Below, in pieces: positions 34,082-44,207 of a stretch of 64,000 nucleotides of DNA (the first letter of the stretch is position 1; every line of letters begins with the position of its first letter). Source of the DNA: Ichthyophis bannanicus (lineage: Eukaryota > Chordata > Amphibia > Gymnophiona > Ichthyophiidae); contig CM066032.1 of the NCBI GenBank assembly GCA_033557465.1, forward strand, positions 1,315,791,758-1,315,855,757, in the 5' to 3' direction. The translations under genes and the position numbers were made by a program. The notes beneath the pieces were generated by a model. The model saw only the letters and a program-made list of their open reading frames with translations. It was not told the DNA's origin and made no database searches.

Positions 34082-35995
34082 CAGATTTTTTGCTACATTG
34101 GGTTAGCAGTTTGAGGTGAACGTTTCAGATTGAGTGCGATTGAGATAAAAGTTTCTTGGATGAATTCTTTATACTAATTGTTTAGTAGTTATTCAAATAA
34201 GAATAAAGAAAATTGTAACAAGGCAGCACATAAGAATAGAGTAATGTCAACAAAAAACACTGTGATGGTAGCAAAATTGTCTGCACTTAAAACAGCCACA
34301 TACATGTGCACAAACATTGAGCATATAAGAGCGAGGTTAGACACAAAGCAAAGCAAAGAAATGTGCAAAAAATGTTGTACAGGTATGTATGTAAGAATAG
34401 AAAACGCAAACCGCACCATTGCAATACATGAAGACAAACACCCGATGGTGTGAAAATAAAATTCTAATAAATGAGATCCGACACTGTGGTAATAACTAGC
34501 AAATTTTTATTTCAAAGTTTAGTAAAAACACGATATTTGTCAACACAGTTTAGATTTTAAAGTCATTCTTGGGTCAATCAATCTCCTGGTGGGCCCGTTT
34601 CTTCTTCCCCCGAATGCTTCTCTTGGTGCGCTGCTTGGCGTATTTTTCATCTGGGGTTTCCCGCAGCAGCAACCAGCAGAAATCAGCCATCATAGTGGTG
34701 TTCCATCTTCCTTGGTACCTTCTCTCTGCGTCCTTGATGTCCTGGTGAAACCTTTCACCTTGTTCTTCACTGTACGCCCCCAAGTTTTTGGGAAAGTAGT
34801 TCACATGGGAGTGCAAGAAATGGACTTTCAGGCTCATGTTACAGCCTTGTTCTTTGAAGGCATTGAGCATCCTGGCAACAATATCCTTATAGTTCTCATC
34901 CCGCCTGTTCCCCAAGAATTTGAGAACAACATCCTTGAAGGAATCCCAGGCTTCTTTTTCCTTCTCAGACATCGTTTCAGCGAATGCTCCATCTGAAATG
35001 AGTTTCCTTATATCAGGGCCAACAAACACTCCTTCCTTTAGCTTTGCTTCAGAAAGTCGGGGGAACTTTGAGCAAAGGTACCGAAAGCACTCACCATCTT
35101 TTGGAAGGGACTTGATGAATTGCTTAATGAGACCCAACTTAATGTGGAGAGGTGGTAATAGAATTTTATCATGAGGTACCAAGCTCTCATGAAGAACATT
35201 TTTCTCACCGGGTCTCAAATACTCCCGAATTGTCCAGTCTTTTTTCCCCCAGTGTAGGTCGCGGGCCCGGCTATCCCACAAGCAAAGGGATATTTGGTGA
35301 AACCGGATTGCTGCCCTAATAGCATGGATAGAATTTTAAAGTCTCCACAAATCATCCACTTATGCTCATCATAACGAATCTTCTGAAGAATCAGGGCCAA
35401 ATTCTCGTATTTTTCTTGGAGAATAACAGAGTGAGCAATAGGAACTGAAGCGAATGTGTTGCCATTATGAAGAAGAACACCTTTTATGCTGTCTTTTGAC
35501 GAATCAATGAACAGCCGCCATTCAGCAGGATCATACTTGAGTTTAAACTTTTCCATCACTCCGTATATATCGTTGCAAAATACCAAATCTTCCTCTTTGC
35601 TGAAATACTTCAAAAATTGTGTCTCGCGGTTGCAGTACCAATAAAACGTTGTTCCTGGTGACAATAGATTTTTCTGTTTAAGCCGAGAACCTAGCAGTTG
35701 GGCAGCATCTTTTGGGAGTCCTAAATCCCGGACTAAATCATTCAATTCAGCTTGAGAGAAAAGTTCAGGTTTTCGGATCTGGTTCAGTTTCAAACTCGGA
35801 AGTACTGGACTCATCGGGAAAAGCCATCTGATGAGTCTCATCATGATCAGAACCGTCCACACAGGGGGCGGAGCCTGATGTCCAGCGGGATGGTCGCATA
35901 ACGCTGAGGCTCCCGAGAGGCCTACTCAGAATCCTGAATTAACACCGTACATACTTGGAACTTCTACTCTGATCTTGCCGGGGCACATTGGTGAG

Positions 35996-36848
35996 ATGGC
36001 GGGGACCAAACCCACGCGCCTGGAATTTGGATCTCCAGCGGCTTCTCACGGCAAACGTTCCAAAACCGAACCTCCGTCCCCGCAGAAGGGGCTGGCCTTG
36101 CGCGAGGGCCCCGAAATGCAGCAGGAAATCCTCGCAGAGATTAGAGGGGTCAAAAACCTCGTGCAGTCCAACGGTTGTGAAGCACTCCGAGCGCTGCGGG
36201 AAGATTTTGGTGTGCTGCAAAGCAAGCTAGAAGGGCTTTCTTCGCGTCAGGACAAAATGGAGAGCATATTGGACTCCCATGCGGCCCGGTTGTCCAAACT
36301 CGACAAAGTTGAACGTCAGGTGCGGGCCCTGCAGAAAGAAGTGGAAGATGGCAATAATAGAGCGCGCCGCAACAACATACGACTTGTGGGCATACCGGAG
36401 GGAGCGGAATCGGGGAGACATGAAAGAGTTTTTATGCAAAATCCTCCCTTCCCTGCTCCAAGTCACCTTTACCAAAGATTTGGAGATCGATCGCGCTCAT
36501 CGTGTACCCACAAGCATAACGCTCAACAGGAAGACCCCGCGGCCTATTATTTTTCGACTTTTGAGATACCAACACGTTGAGCAAATTCTAAATGCCTCTC
36601 GGGCAAAGGGCCATATGGAGTTTGAGAGCCACAAGATCTCCTTCTATCCCGACTTGGCTAAACCCACGGTCGACCGCCGAAAGCGCTTTCTGGAATTCCG
36701 GCCGAGGCTTCAACAACTACAAGCACGCTATGGCCTGATGTACCCGGCCAAGCTCCGAGTCACGCTTCACAATCAGACAAGAACATTTGAGGACCCTGAT
36801 CTACTAGCGGAGTTTTTGGATTCCAAAGAAGCCGACTTGATGCGCTGA
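35996..36848 (+). pseudogene. L1-like ORF1, one frameshift
   Basis: ATG 35,996 (GAGATGGCG) opens MAGTKPTRLEFGSPAAS. A coiled coil follows (LREDFGVLQSKLEGL to VRALQKEVEDGNNRA), then the RRM start RRNNIRLVGIPEGAE. A frameshift near 36,412 moves the rest to another phase: DMKEFLCKILPSLL, EIDRAHRVP, RPIIFRLLRYQHVEQIL, ISFYPDLAKPTVDRRKRF and FEDPDLLAEFL, stop at 36,848. The order is that of an L1 ORF1 RNA-binding protein. Only one lesion is visible. Confidence 0.88.
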
Positions 36849-37274
36849 CTTCCAGAATATTCCTGCAAGTATTCTCATATCCGCTGCACCTGCCATATTG
36901 GATCTGCCGCAGCCCAGCAAAGAGTCTGGCGAGGGCAGTTTGTTGCCTCATTTTTGATGATATCTGTGACCCGACTCCATCTGCCCACAGTAGCCTCGAT
37001 GAGTATCAGAGACAGTGTTAATTATGGACTCTGGTGTTTCTTTTCTTTTTTTCATGTCTTTCTATTTCCTCTCTAGGGCCTCCTCCCGCAGACATATGGT
37101 CGCCATATTCTTTGGGGGTTTTGCTTCTTCTCTAAGATACTATGGTACATACTTTTCAATATGGGGTGTATTAGCCAGAATACTCGGTGATTATGTCATT
37201 GTTGCACAGATTCTGATTATGTTGCATGTTTTCAAGCGCCCTTACCTAAAATGTCTATTACTGATTGATGGCAC

Positions 37275-40200
37275 CATGTAAGATTTTCTCATTGAACGTA
37301 AAAGGAATCAATAATCCGATCAAAACGGAAGAAAATCCTAAGCTACCTAAGTCAGGAAGCTGCGGATCTGATTTTTCTCCAAGAAACGCATTTAAACTCG
37401 AAGGAAACTCTTAAACTCAATATTAAACCTTACATGGTGGCCGCCTATTCCCCAGCCGTTTCTAAGAAATGTGGGGTTGCCATACTGGTTAGGAAATCTT
37501 TGCATGCTACTATTATTGCAACTAGCTCAGATACAGAAGGTCGATGGTCCAGAGTTCACCTCAAGATAGGTAGCCTTGAAGTTACATGTATATGCCTTTA
37601 CGCTCCTAATGTGGATGATCCTGCCTTTTTTGCTACCATTGCTCAGGTTGCGCAGGCCTCTGCTAATACCTCATTGATAATTGGGGGGGATTTCAATCTA
37701 GTCCTTGATCCCCTGATTGACAAACAGCCGCCTAGGACAAGTGGTCCCCCCAAGAGTCACACCACGCTTACCTCCCTGATCAAAGATCTTGCTTTAGTTG
37801 ATCTATGGAGGCTACTACACCCCAATGAGCTTGACGTCACCTTCTTCTCTTCCCCTCATAAATCCCAGTCTCGCATAGACTTCTTTCTAATATCAAAACT
37901 GTTAGTTCCTCAGGTGGACACTGCAAAGATTCACTCCCAACATATTTCAGATCATGCTGCCATTTCCTTTCAATTACACACTACTGCACCCCAAGGGAAT
38001 TCGGGGGCCTGGTTCTTTGATAGAGCCCTGTTAACTCAGCCAGAGTTCCAGTTAGAAATTCGAGCAGCCATACAGGATTACTTCCATTTTAATCTACCCC
38101 AGGATACTGCGAATTGGGCTTGGTGGGAGGGCTTCAAAGCGGCCATTCGAGCAACGATCACTAGCTATCAAATCCGCCTGCGAAAACAACGCAAACAGCA
38201 GCTACTCATACTAGACCAACAAATAAAAGCAGGCGAACGAGTTCTAACGTCACGTACTGATCCATGTGTATTAATTCGATTACAGCGTCTCCGTTTTCAA
38301 TATAATTCAATCCTCTCTACTGCAGCTTCTAAGAGTATTGAGCTTCAGCGAGGGACATATTATCGTGAAAATAACCGAGCCGGTCGACTCTTAGCCAACG
38401 CCTTGAAAGGTCAAAAAGAAGCCAAACGCGTAGCGGCCCTTCGAGCTCCACAGGGAGGGGGCATAGTGACCACAGACTCCGACATTGTAGAGCTCTTTCG
38501 GGATTTCTATACCCGCCTATATCAATCTGAATGTGAGTTCTCGTCAGAGACATTCGAGCGATTGCTTTCTGGCATTCAGCGGCCGACCCTCTCTGAAGAT
38601 GATAGGGATGCGATGGATGAACCCTTCTCTACTTCAGAGATCCAATCTGCCCTAAAACGAACAGCCTCGGGCCGTGCCGCAGGGCCCGATGGTCTCCCGA
38701 CCGAATTCTACAGAATGTTCAGTGCAGATTTAGTTCCCTATTTAAAACTCTATTTTACTGCCCTTGCGGTAGATACATCCTCTTTGGGATCCTTTTCTGC
38801 AGCTAATGTGGTAGTATTTGAAAAAGAAGGCAGAGACCCGCTACTAACCGCCAACTACCGTCCAATCTCCCTACTTAATGCCGATTATAAGATCTTCGCA
38901 ACGATCTTGGCCACCCGGCTATCTGACAGGATGGCCACCCTAATTCACCCTGACCAATGCGGTTTTATACCCGGCAGATCAACTGCTGACAATGCTCGGA
39001 CCTTGTGCCATGTGCTATCCAGTGCTGCCAATCTAGATCATCCATGGGTGGGTCTTTCCCTGGATGACGAAAAAGCCTTTGACCGCCTAGAATGGCCCTT
39101 CTTATTTGCAGTTCTCCGATGGTATGGCTTTGGGGAGGGCTTCCTCCGATATCTCCAAGTCATGTATACTCAACCCGTCGCCAGTATTTGTGTAAATGCT
39201 ATCAAGTCTCAGCCATTTAATCTCCAAAGAGGCACGCGTCAAGGTTGCCCCCTATCACCAATGCTCTTTGATCTAGCTCTTGAACCCCTAGCCTTCCTTA
39301 TTAGACAGTCCGTACGTATTCGAGGTGTCCCCTTCAGTCATAGGGAGATTAAACTCTCTGCATATGCAGATGACCTTATGCTTTTCGTATCCCTCGATTC
39401 GGTTCCAGCTGTCTTGGATCTGATTGACGGATACTCACAATTATCGGGCTATAAAATTAACTGGACCAAATCGGTAGCATTCCCACTGAACCGCTGGGTA
39501 CATGAGGCTGACATGCAGGCCTTTCCCTTCCTTTGGCAATCCCGCATGGTGAAGTATCTTGGGGTCCATTACTGTTCTCCTTTAGAAGACACTATCAGTT
39601 TTAATGCCAAAGAGGTAGTCTCCAAAGTCCGGGAGCTCACGAATCGTTGGTCTCCCTTATCTCTTACATGGTGGGGCCGCTTAGAAACTGTGAAACTGAT
39701 GATAGTCCCCAAAGTGAACTACATTTTAGAAATGCTGCCATGCTTACTCCCGCTACATACTTATAAAGATATTGAGGGCCTTCTCGTCCGTTATCTCTGG
39801 CAGGGCAAGCCACCAAGGATAGCCAAACAAAAACTACAGTCTGCAAAGGAAAGAGGGGGTACCAGATTTCCTGATTTCCTTAGATATCATCAAGCCTTCC
39901 TACTTAAGCAAGGTGCCCGATGGCTAGATGCCTCAACAGACAGCAGACCAGTCTGGCTTGACATAGAAGAGGAGCTTAGTAGCCCAATTCCGTTGACCCA
40001 TCTCCCCGGTATGTCCTATCCAGTAGACACCCGCCATCCACCAATGATTGTCGATACTCTTGCGGCCTTTAACACTCTCATTCTATCATTGGGCCCGAAC
40101 GTATGTCCTCAGGACGGACTCCCGCTATGGAATAACCCCAGAATTCAAGTCCTAAATAGAACGATAGCATGGAAACCCTGGTACTCAAGGGGGATCTGGA

Positions 40201-41060
40201 CACCCCAACAGCTTTTCTCTGCAGCTCGTTGGAAAACCTTTTCTGATTTACAAAAGGAATTTGCGTTACCAGCGAAACACTACTTTCAATTGATGCAGCT
40301 TCAACACTGCCTCAAAAGTGCTCGAATCATGCCGCCCTCTGCCCCTACTGAGGACGGGCTCTTAGAGATAGTTCACTCTATTAGTAGTACTCATGGGGTA
40401 GCCTCTAACTTTTATAAACTATTATGTCAGGGTACAGACACGGCCACTTTTAGAGCCCAACAAGCCTGGGAGCGCGAACTGCAAATCACTTTAACCCCTG
40501 TGCAATGGAGCGTTTTCTGGAGCAAAGTAGTGCGGGTTTCCCGGTCTGCCTCTGTTACCCAAACTCTCTTCTTTTTTGCACACAGATGCTTTTATACCCC
40601 AGAAAAAATAGCCAAATGGAACACAAATGCTAGGGACCAGTGTTGGTCTTGCCATACTGCTGTGGGAACCTTCGCTCATGTTATTTATGAATGTCCTCAA
40701 CTACAGGTTTATTGGGGGCGGGTCTGGGGTTGTATTCAATTTATCTTACACCTTCACGAACCTCTCTCTTGGAAGATTGTGGGACTCCGCTCTGTGGCGG
40801 AGGTCCCCTCTCTTCCTAAGAAGGGTCGCTTTCTCCTTGATTTCATGCTGGGTATAGCCATATGCTTAATCACGAGGAATTGGAAGGATAGCTCTCGACT
40901 TACTGTCAATGAATGGTGGAATCTCGTCTGCTTATATAGTAAATATGAGCAGATACCTCGGAGAGCTATTCCCCATGCCCAATCTCACTCTCGCTTGTCT
41001 AAATGGCAGATGCTTAATGATTATGTACAATCTGCTCATTGCTCCAACATGCCTGTATAA
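37275..41060 (+). CDS. L1-like ORF2: endonuclease and reverse transcriptase, nearly intact
   Basis: From 37,434 to the stop at 41,060 there are over 1200 open codons; the first 50 residues (KIFSLNVKGINNP, FLQETHLNSKETL) are in another phase because of a frameshift near 37,325. Endonuclease: CGVAILVRK, IIGGDFNLVLDP, SQSRIDFFLIS, ISDHAAISF. Reverse transcriptase: GRAAGPDGLPTEFYR, NYRPISLLNADYKIFA, LSLDDEKAFDRLEW, GTRQGCPLSPMLFDLAL and intact AYADDLMLF near 39,360. The C-terminus has CWSCHTAVGTFAHVIYECP, the zinc-knuckle-like motif. The protein nicks target DNA and primes reverse transcription there. This is the best preserved large retrotransposon gene in the window. Confidence 0.93.
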
Positions 41061-42129
41061 TGTGCACTCATCATGTTTCAGATCGCCGTTAGGTTTTGTA
41101 ACACAATAATGTAAATACACGCCCGCTTCGGGAATGATTAGTTTTCTAGAGAAGAAGCAGGGGGGAGGGGGGTGGCAGGGGTTTATTTTGGTGTATGTAT
41201 TACACTGTATGTATCTGTCTTTTAGCTGTATGTCTTCCTTTTCCTTTGTTGTTATAAAACGAAAATAAAGAATTTAAAAAAAAAAGAACTGTCCACACAA
41301 ATATGATCCAAAGATTTTGGTGGTTCAGGCACAGGTACTTCGTTGCTATGAGGCATAGGCCTAATTGCTGAGGGAAGGTTGGGGTAACTTATTACGTTCT
41401 TATTTTTTAAGTTGTATCCCTTCACAATGCAAGAGCAAAAATAGCAGTCACTGCTGTGGTCTCTTTGTTCACGCCACATCATAGGTATTCCGAAACGAAA
41501 TGCTTGTTTTTTACCTTTCATCCATAAGCGTAGATCTTCCTCACATGTCTTGCACACTTTGTGAGGAGCCCACGGTTTGTCTTGATCGCCTAACTTCAAA
41601 CCGAAATAGGCGAAATATACTTTTTTAATAAATGCAGAAATGTTCCTCTGCCGCTTTTTTTACGGTATATTCCCCACAAATAAAACAAAAACTGTCCGGA
41701 GAGTTGACTCAACCTCTGGCTCTGTGAGCCATCACAAATACACAGCACTGCAAACTACAACTGTAGTGAACCACTTCGGAATAAAGCTGGATTACGACTG
41801 AGCAAACAAAAGGTAATAATGAACTTGCAAGAAACTGAAATTTGACAGGAACGTTCATGTTGCAACCACCGTGTTTGAGCGAGCGAGCGAACGAGGCGAG
41901 GCGAACAGGAAAGAACATGCGCCAGCGCGAGTACTGGATTTAGCCCCCCGCCTCCCAATTGTCCTGTTAATGTATAAAATGAATACAAAACACTCTAAAA
42001 TATCATGAGGGAGTGTTTCTAGTTAGTTAACCATTTCAACCTCTATTTTGGGCCAAGAAAATAAACTGCAGTCGGCTAAAAAGAAATTATGTGAACATTC
42101 CTTATATGGGTAAGAAATCTAATTTTGCA

Positions 42130-42240
42130 AGAAAACATGACGTGATGGAACATTTTGGCTATTTTTCCTGGATTCAGCACCCCAAAATCTATAGGAATCA
42201 GTTGCAAAACTGGAGGCAGTTTTTTGGTAGTGTACCTGTG
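42130..42240. repeat. Right terminal inverted repeat
   Basis: The inverse of the left repeat, ending TAGTGTACCTGTG. It lies upstream of the transposase-like gene on the minus strand, so the promoter should lie between it and 41,732. Confidence 0.82.
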
Positions 42241-43454
42241 TAATTTACTCACCACAGAGGTTAGACTAACCGGCCTGTAGTTTTCAACAACATCCTTGTT
42301 TCTGCTTTTGTGTAAAGGGAAAACATGTGCCTCTCTCCAGTCCTCTAGCACCATTTCCAACTCCAAAGAGGCATTGAAAAGGTCATTCAGTGGAGCCGCT
42401 TGAACATCCCAAGTAACTTCAGTATTCTCGGATGTATCCTATCTAGACCCATTGCATTGTCTACTTTTAGTTTAGCTAGTTCCACACGAACACAGTCTTC
42501 TGAAAATCATTCAAGATCCCTGTCACTTCTATTACTATTTATGGGTGTTTTCTGAGGTCCTGCTCCTGGCCCTTTATCTGTGAACACAGAACAGAAATAT
42601 TTGTTAAGAAATTCCGCTTTATCCTCATCAGCTCCTATATATTCCTCCCCTTCACCCTTGAGTTAGACATTACCACTTTTTCCCTTCCTCCTTTCACTAA
42701 CATATCTGAAAGATGTCTTATCCCCACACCCCATTTTATTGCAGTGGCTATTCTTCTTTTTATCTTTGCTTTCCTGACTATTTTGCTAGCTTCTATATGT
42801 TTTTCCAAATATAGATGCATGTCTTCCTCTCTCTGTGATCTCTTGTATTTCATGAACGCCTTCCTCTTTTTCTTCACCTTTCCAGCTGCTTCTATTGAGA
42901 ACCATAGCGGCCTCCTTTTCCTTTTATCTTTCTAAGAAAAAGGTTGGTTGCCCTTAAAATATCCCCTTTCAGTTTTGCCCAGTGGGTTTCTACATCCCCC
43001 AGCTGTTCCCATCCCACTAACGACTCCTTGAGGTATTAGCCCATGTTGGCAAAATTAGTTTTCCTAAAGTCTAAGACCCTCGCTTTTGAATAGATTTTAT
43101 CAGCCCTAGTCCTAATACTGAACCACACCATCTGGTGATCTCTGGATGCAAGATGATCTCCCACTATAACATCAGAAACACTTTCCCCTTTGGTGAGCAC
43201 CAAGTCCAGTATGGCCCCTTCACGTGTAAGTTCTGCTACCAGTTGCCTGAATAGTTCTCCCTGTAGAAAGTCCAGGATCTTCTTACTTCTAGGGGACACC
43301 ACAGAAGGGATGTGCCAAACAACATCTGCCATATTGAAATCACCTGTCAATAGTACTACTCGTGTTCTGGCAATGCTGTGTATGTCTTCTATTAAATCTC
43401 CGTCCACTTCTCCCTGTAAGAGGAGTCTGTATATCACACCAATGCAAATTCAGA

Positions 43455-43705
43455 TGTTGAGACTTTAATGGAACAGGCTGACTTGGATTTAGTGACGATT
43501 ACAGAGACATGGTTCACAGACAACCATGACTGGGAAATAATTATACCACTCCTCCTCCACTTTCTTCTACCCTATCAGGAAGGATAGGGTAGAAGAAAGG
43601 GGAGGAGGAGTGGCACTATATGTAAAAAACAAAATTAAAGCTATAGAATTACAGAGTTTAAAGGGGAGAGAGGAGGCACTGTGGGTTAAACTAGAAAGAG
43701 GGAAT
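43455..43705 (+). mobile_element. Inverted 5' piece of the CR1 endonuclease region
   Basis: Plus-strand frames read LMEQADLDLVTITETWFTDN and GGVALYVKNKIKAIELQ with EEALWVKLERG. These are the endonuclease residues that should precede YRLLLQGEVD on the minus strand just to the left. The orientation is opposite to the rest of the LINE, as produced by twin priming. Confidence 0.7.
43546..43613. repeat. Hairpin in the inverted piece
   Basis: CCACTCCTCCTCC and its inverse GGAGGAGGAGTGG enclose TCTTCTACCCTATC and its inverse around AGGAA. About 31-bp arms with few mismatches. Confidence 0.85.
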
Positions 43706-44207
43706 CTTCTTCGATCTTATTTTAGAAATTTCAGTGAGCAGTTTTTGGGCTCTAATGTCCGCATTTTCCCTGATCTTGCTAGGGATACCCAGCTGAGGAG
43801 AAAGAAATTCCTGGGTACTTTCCCTTGGTGGGACATTTTTGTTGAAATTTCCTGCTAGATGTCATGTTTCCTATAAAGAGAAATTATATTTGTTTTTTGA
43901 GCCCCGCTAGCTGCTGGAGTTTCTTGTGGCTAGGGAGTATTCTGTGTTTGTTCTTGCTTCCCATATGGCTGAAACATAAGTCTCGCACTGTCATGATATG
44001 CTTATTTTTCCTAAGTTGATAAAACTCTTCCTGGTACCTCCTCTTTTTAAATAATTGTGGGCTAATTTAGGCTAATGTTTACTGTTCCTCTTTAATAGCT
44101 TATGCTTGTTATTATTAATGTTACTTGTTTGCCATTTTGCTTTCATTCATTCTTTTCTTGAATGTATTGGTATATTCAATAAATATATTAAACACACAAA
44201 AAAAACC
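43706..44207 (+). mobile_element. L1-like ORF1 3' end plus 3' UTR with poly(A)
   Basis: The reading frame shows FLGSNVRIFPDLARDTQLRRKKFL, matching the end of the ORF1 proteins at 59,324-60,010 and 60,428-61,132. About 350 bp of A+T-rich 3' UTR follow, ending at a short A run near 44,207. No ORF2 is present, as in the two ORF1-only elements further right. Confidence 0.65.

Larger units (their letters stand above)
35864..41284 (+). mobile_element. L1/Tx1-like LINE, nearly intact, nested in the DNA transposon
   Basis: Starts GGGGGCGGAGCC, ends with AATAAAG and a poly(A) tail. It has a 15-bp target duplication: AGAACCGTCCACACA (35,849-35,863) and AGAACTGTCCACACA (41,285-41,299), one mismatch. 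The full 5.4 kb is present: 130-bp 5' UTR, ORF1, about 430 bp between ORFs, ORF2 and a 220-bp 3' UTR. Removing it restores the transposase-like frame (DHICVDSSDHDETHQ). It is clearly younger than the first and third L1s. Confidence 0.93.
34574..41732 (-). pseudogene. Transposase-like protein of unknown family, split by an L1
   Basis: Likely mobilises the surrounding element. From candidate ATG 41,732 the N-terminus has a C-x2-C pair (FCFICGEY), CKTC about 45 residues on, and DCYFC, suggesting a zinc-binding domain; GDQDKPWAPHKVC and FGIPMMWREQRDH lie between. After the L1 come DLVRDLGLPKDAAQLLGSRL, WRLFIDSS, KWMICGDFK, GFTKYP, LPPLHIKLGLIKQF, EGVFVGP, and EEQGERFHQDIKDAERRYQG with FCWLLLRE. 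D in FIDSS, D in CGDFK and E in GERFH could be a DDE triad (inference). Damage: TGA at codon 8, a frameshift in an A run near 41,656, the L1, and a frameshift near 35,283 that removes a C-x2-C. Intact length would be about 570 residues. From memory, similar uncharacterised proteins occur in arthropods and cnidarians. Confidence 0.72.
33971..42240 (-). mobile_element. Unassigned DNA transposon with long inverted repeats and TAA duplication
   Basis: Both termini read CACAGGTACACTA inward. Inverted similarity extends about 110 bp (33,971-34,081 and 42,130-42,240), including ACTGCCTC, GGTGCGCTGAATCC against GGGTGCTGAATCC, and CCATCACGT. TAA stands on both sides (33,968-33,970 and 42,241-42,243), and excising the element with one TAA repairs the host CR1 frame. 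Without the internal L1 and its duplication it is about 2.8 kb and holds one gene. CAC termini and a 3-bp duplication recall the CACTA/CMC group while TWA duplications recall Harbinger; I cannot place it. Confidence 0.85.
32745..43705 (-). mobile_element. CR1-like LINE (family B), second copy, interrupted
   Basis: The 3' part (about 32,745-33,970) and 5' part (42,241-43,455) belong to one minus-strand element. It codes for endonuclease (LLTGDFNMADVVWHIPS, LDLVLTKGE), [15 protein letters not shown] and MEYCVQFWRPHLQ. Removing the 33,971-42,240 insertion and one TAA rejoins codons as VVSKLLETLLKEKI, the expected CR1 order. The most 5' piece (43,455-43,705) is inverted. Many frameshifts show age. 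Confidence 0.88.

Noticed and set aside
34178..34453. Small 91-codon gene inside the DNA transposon
   Set aside because: A+T-rich with simple composition, on the strand opposite the transposase-like gene, and no recognisable motif.
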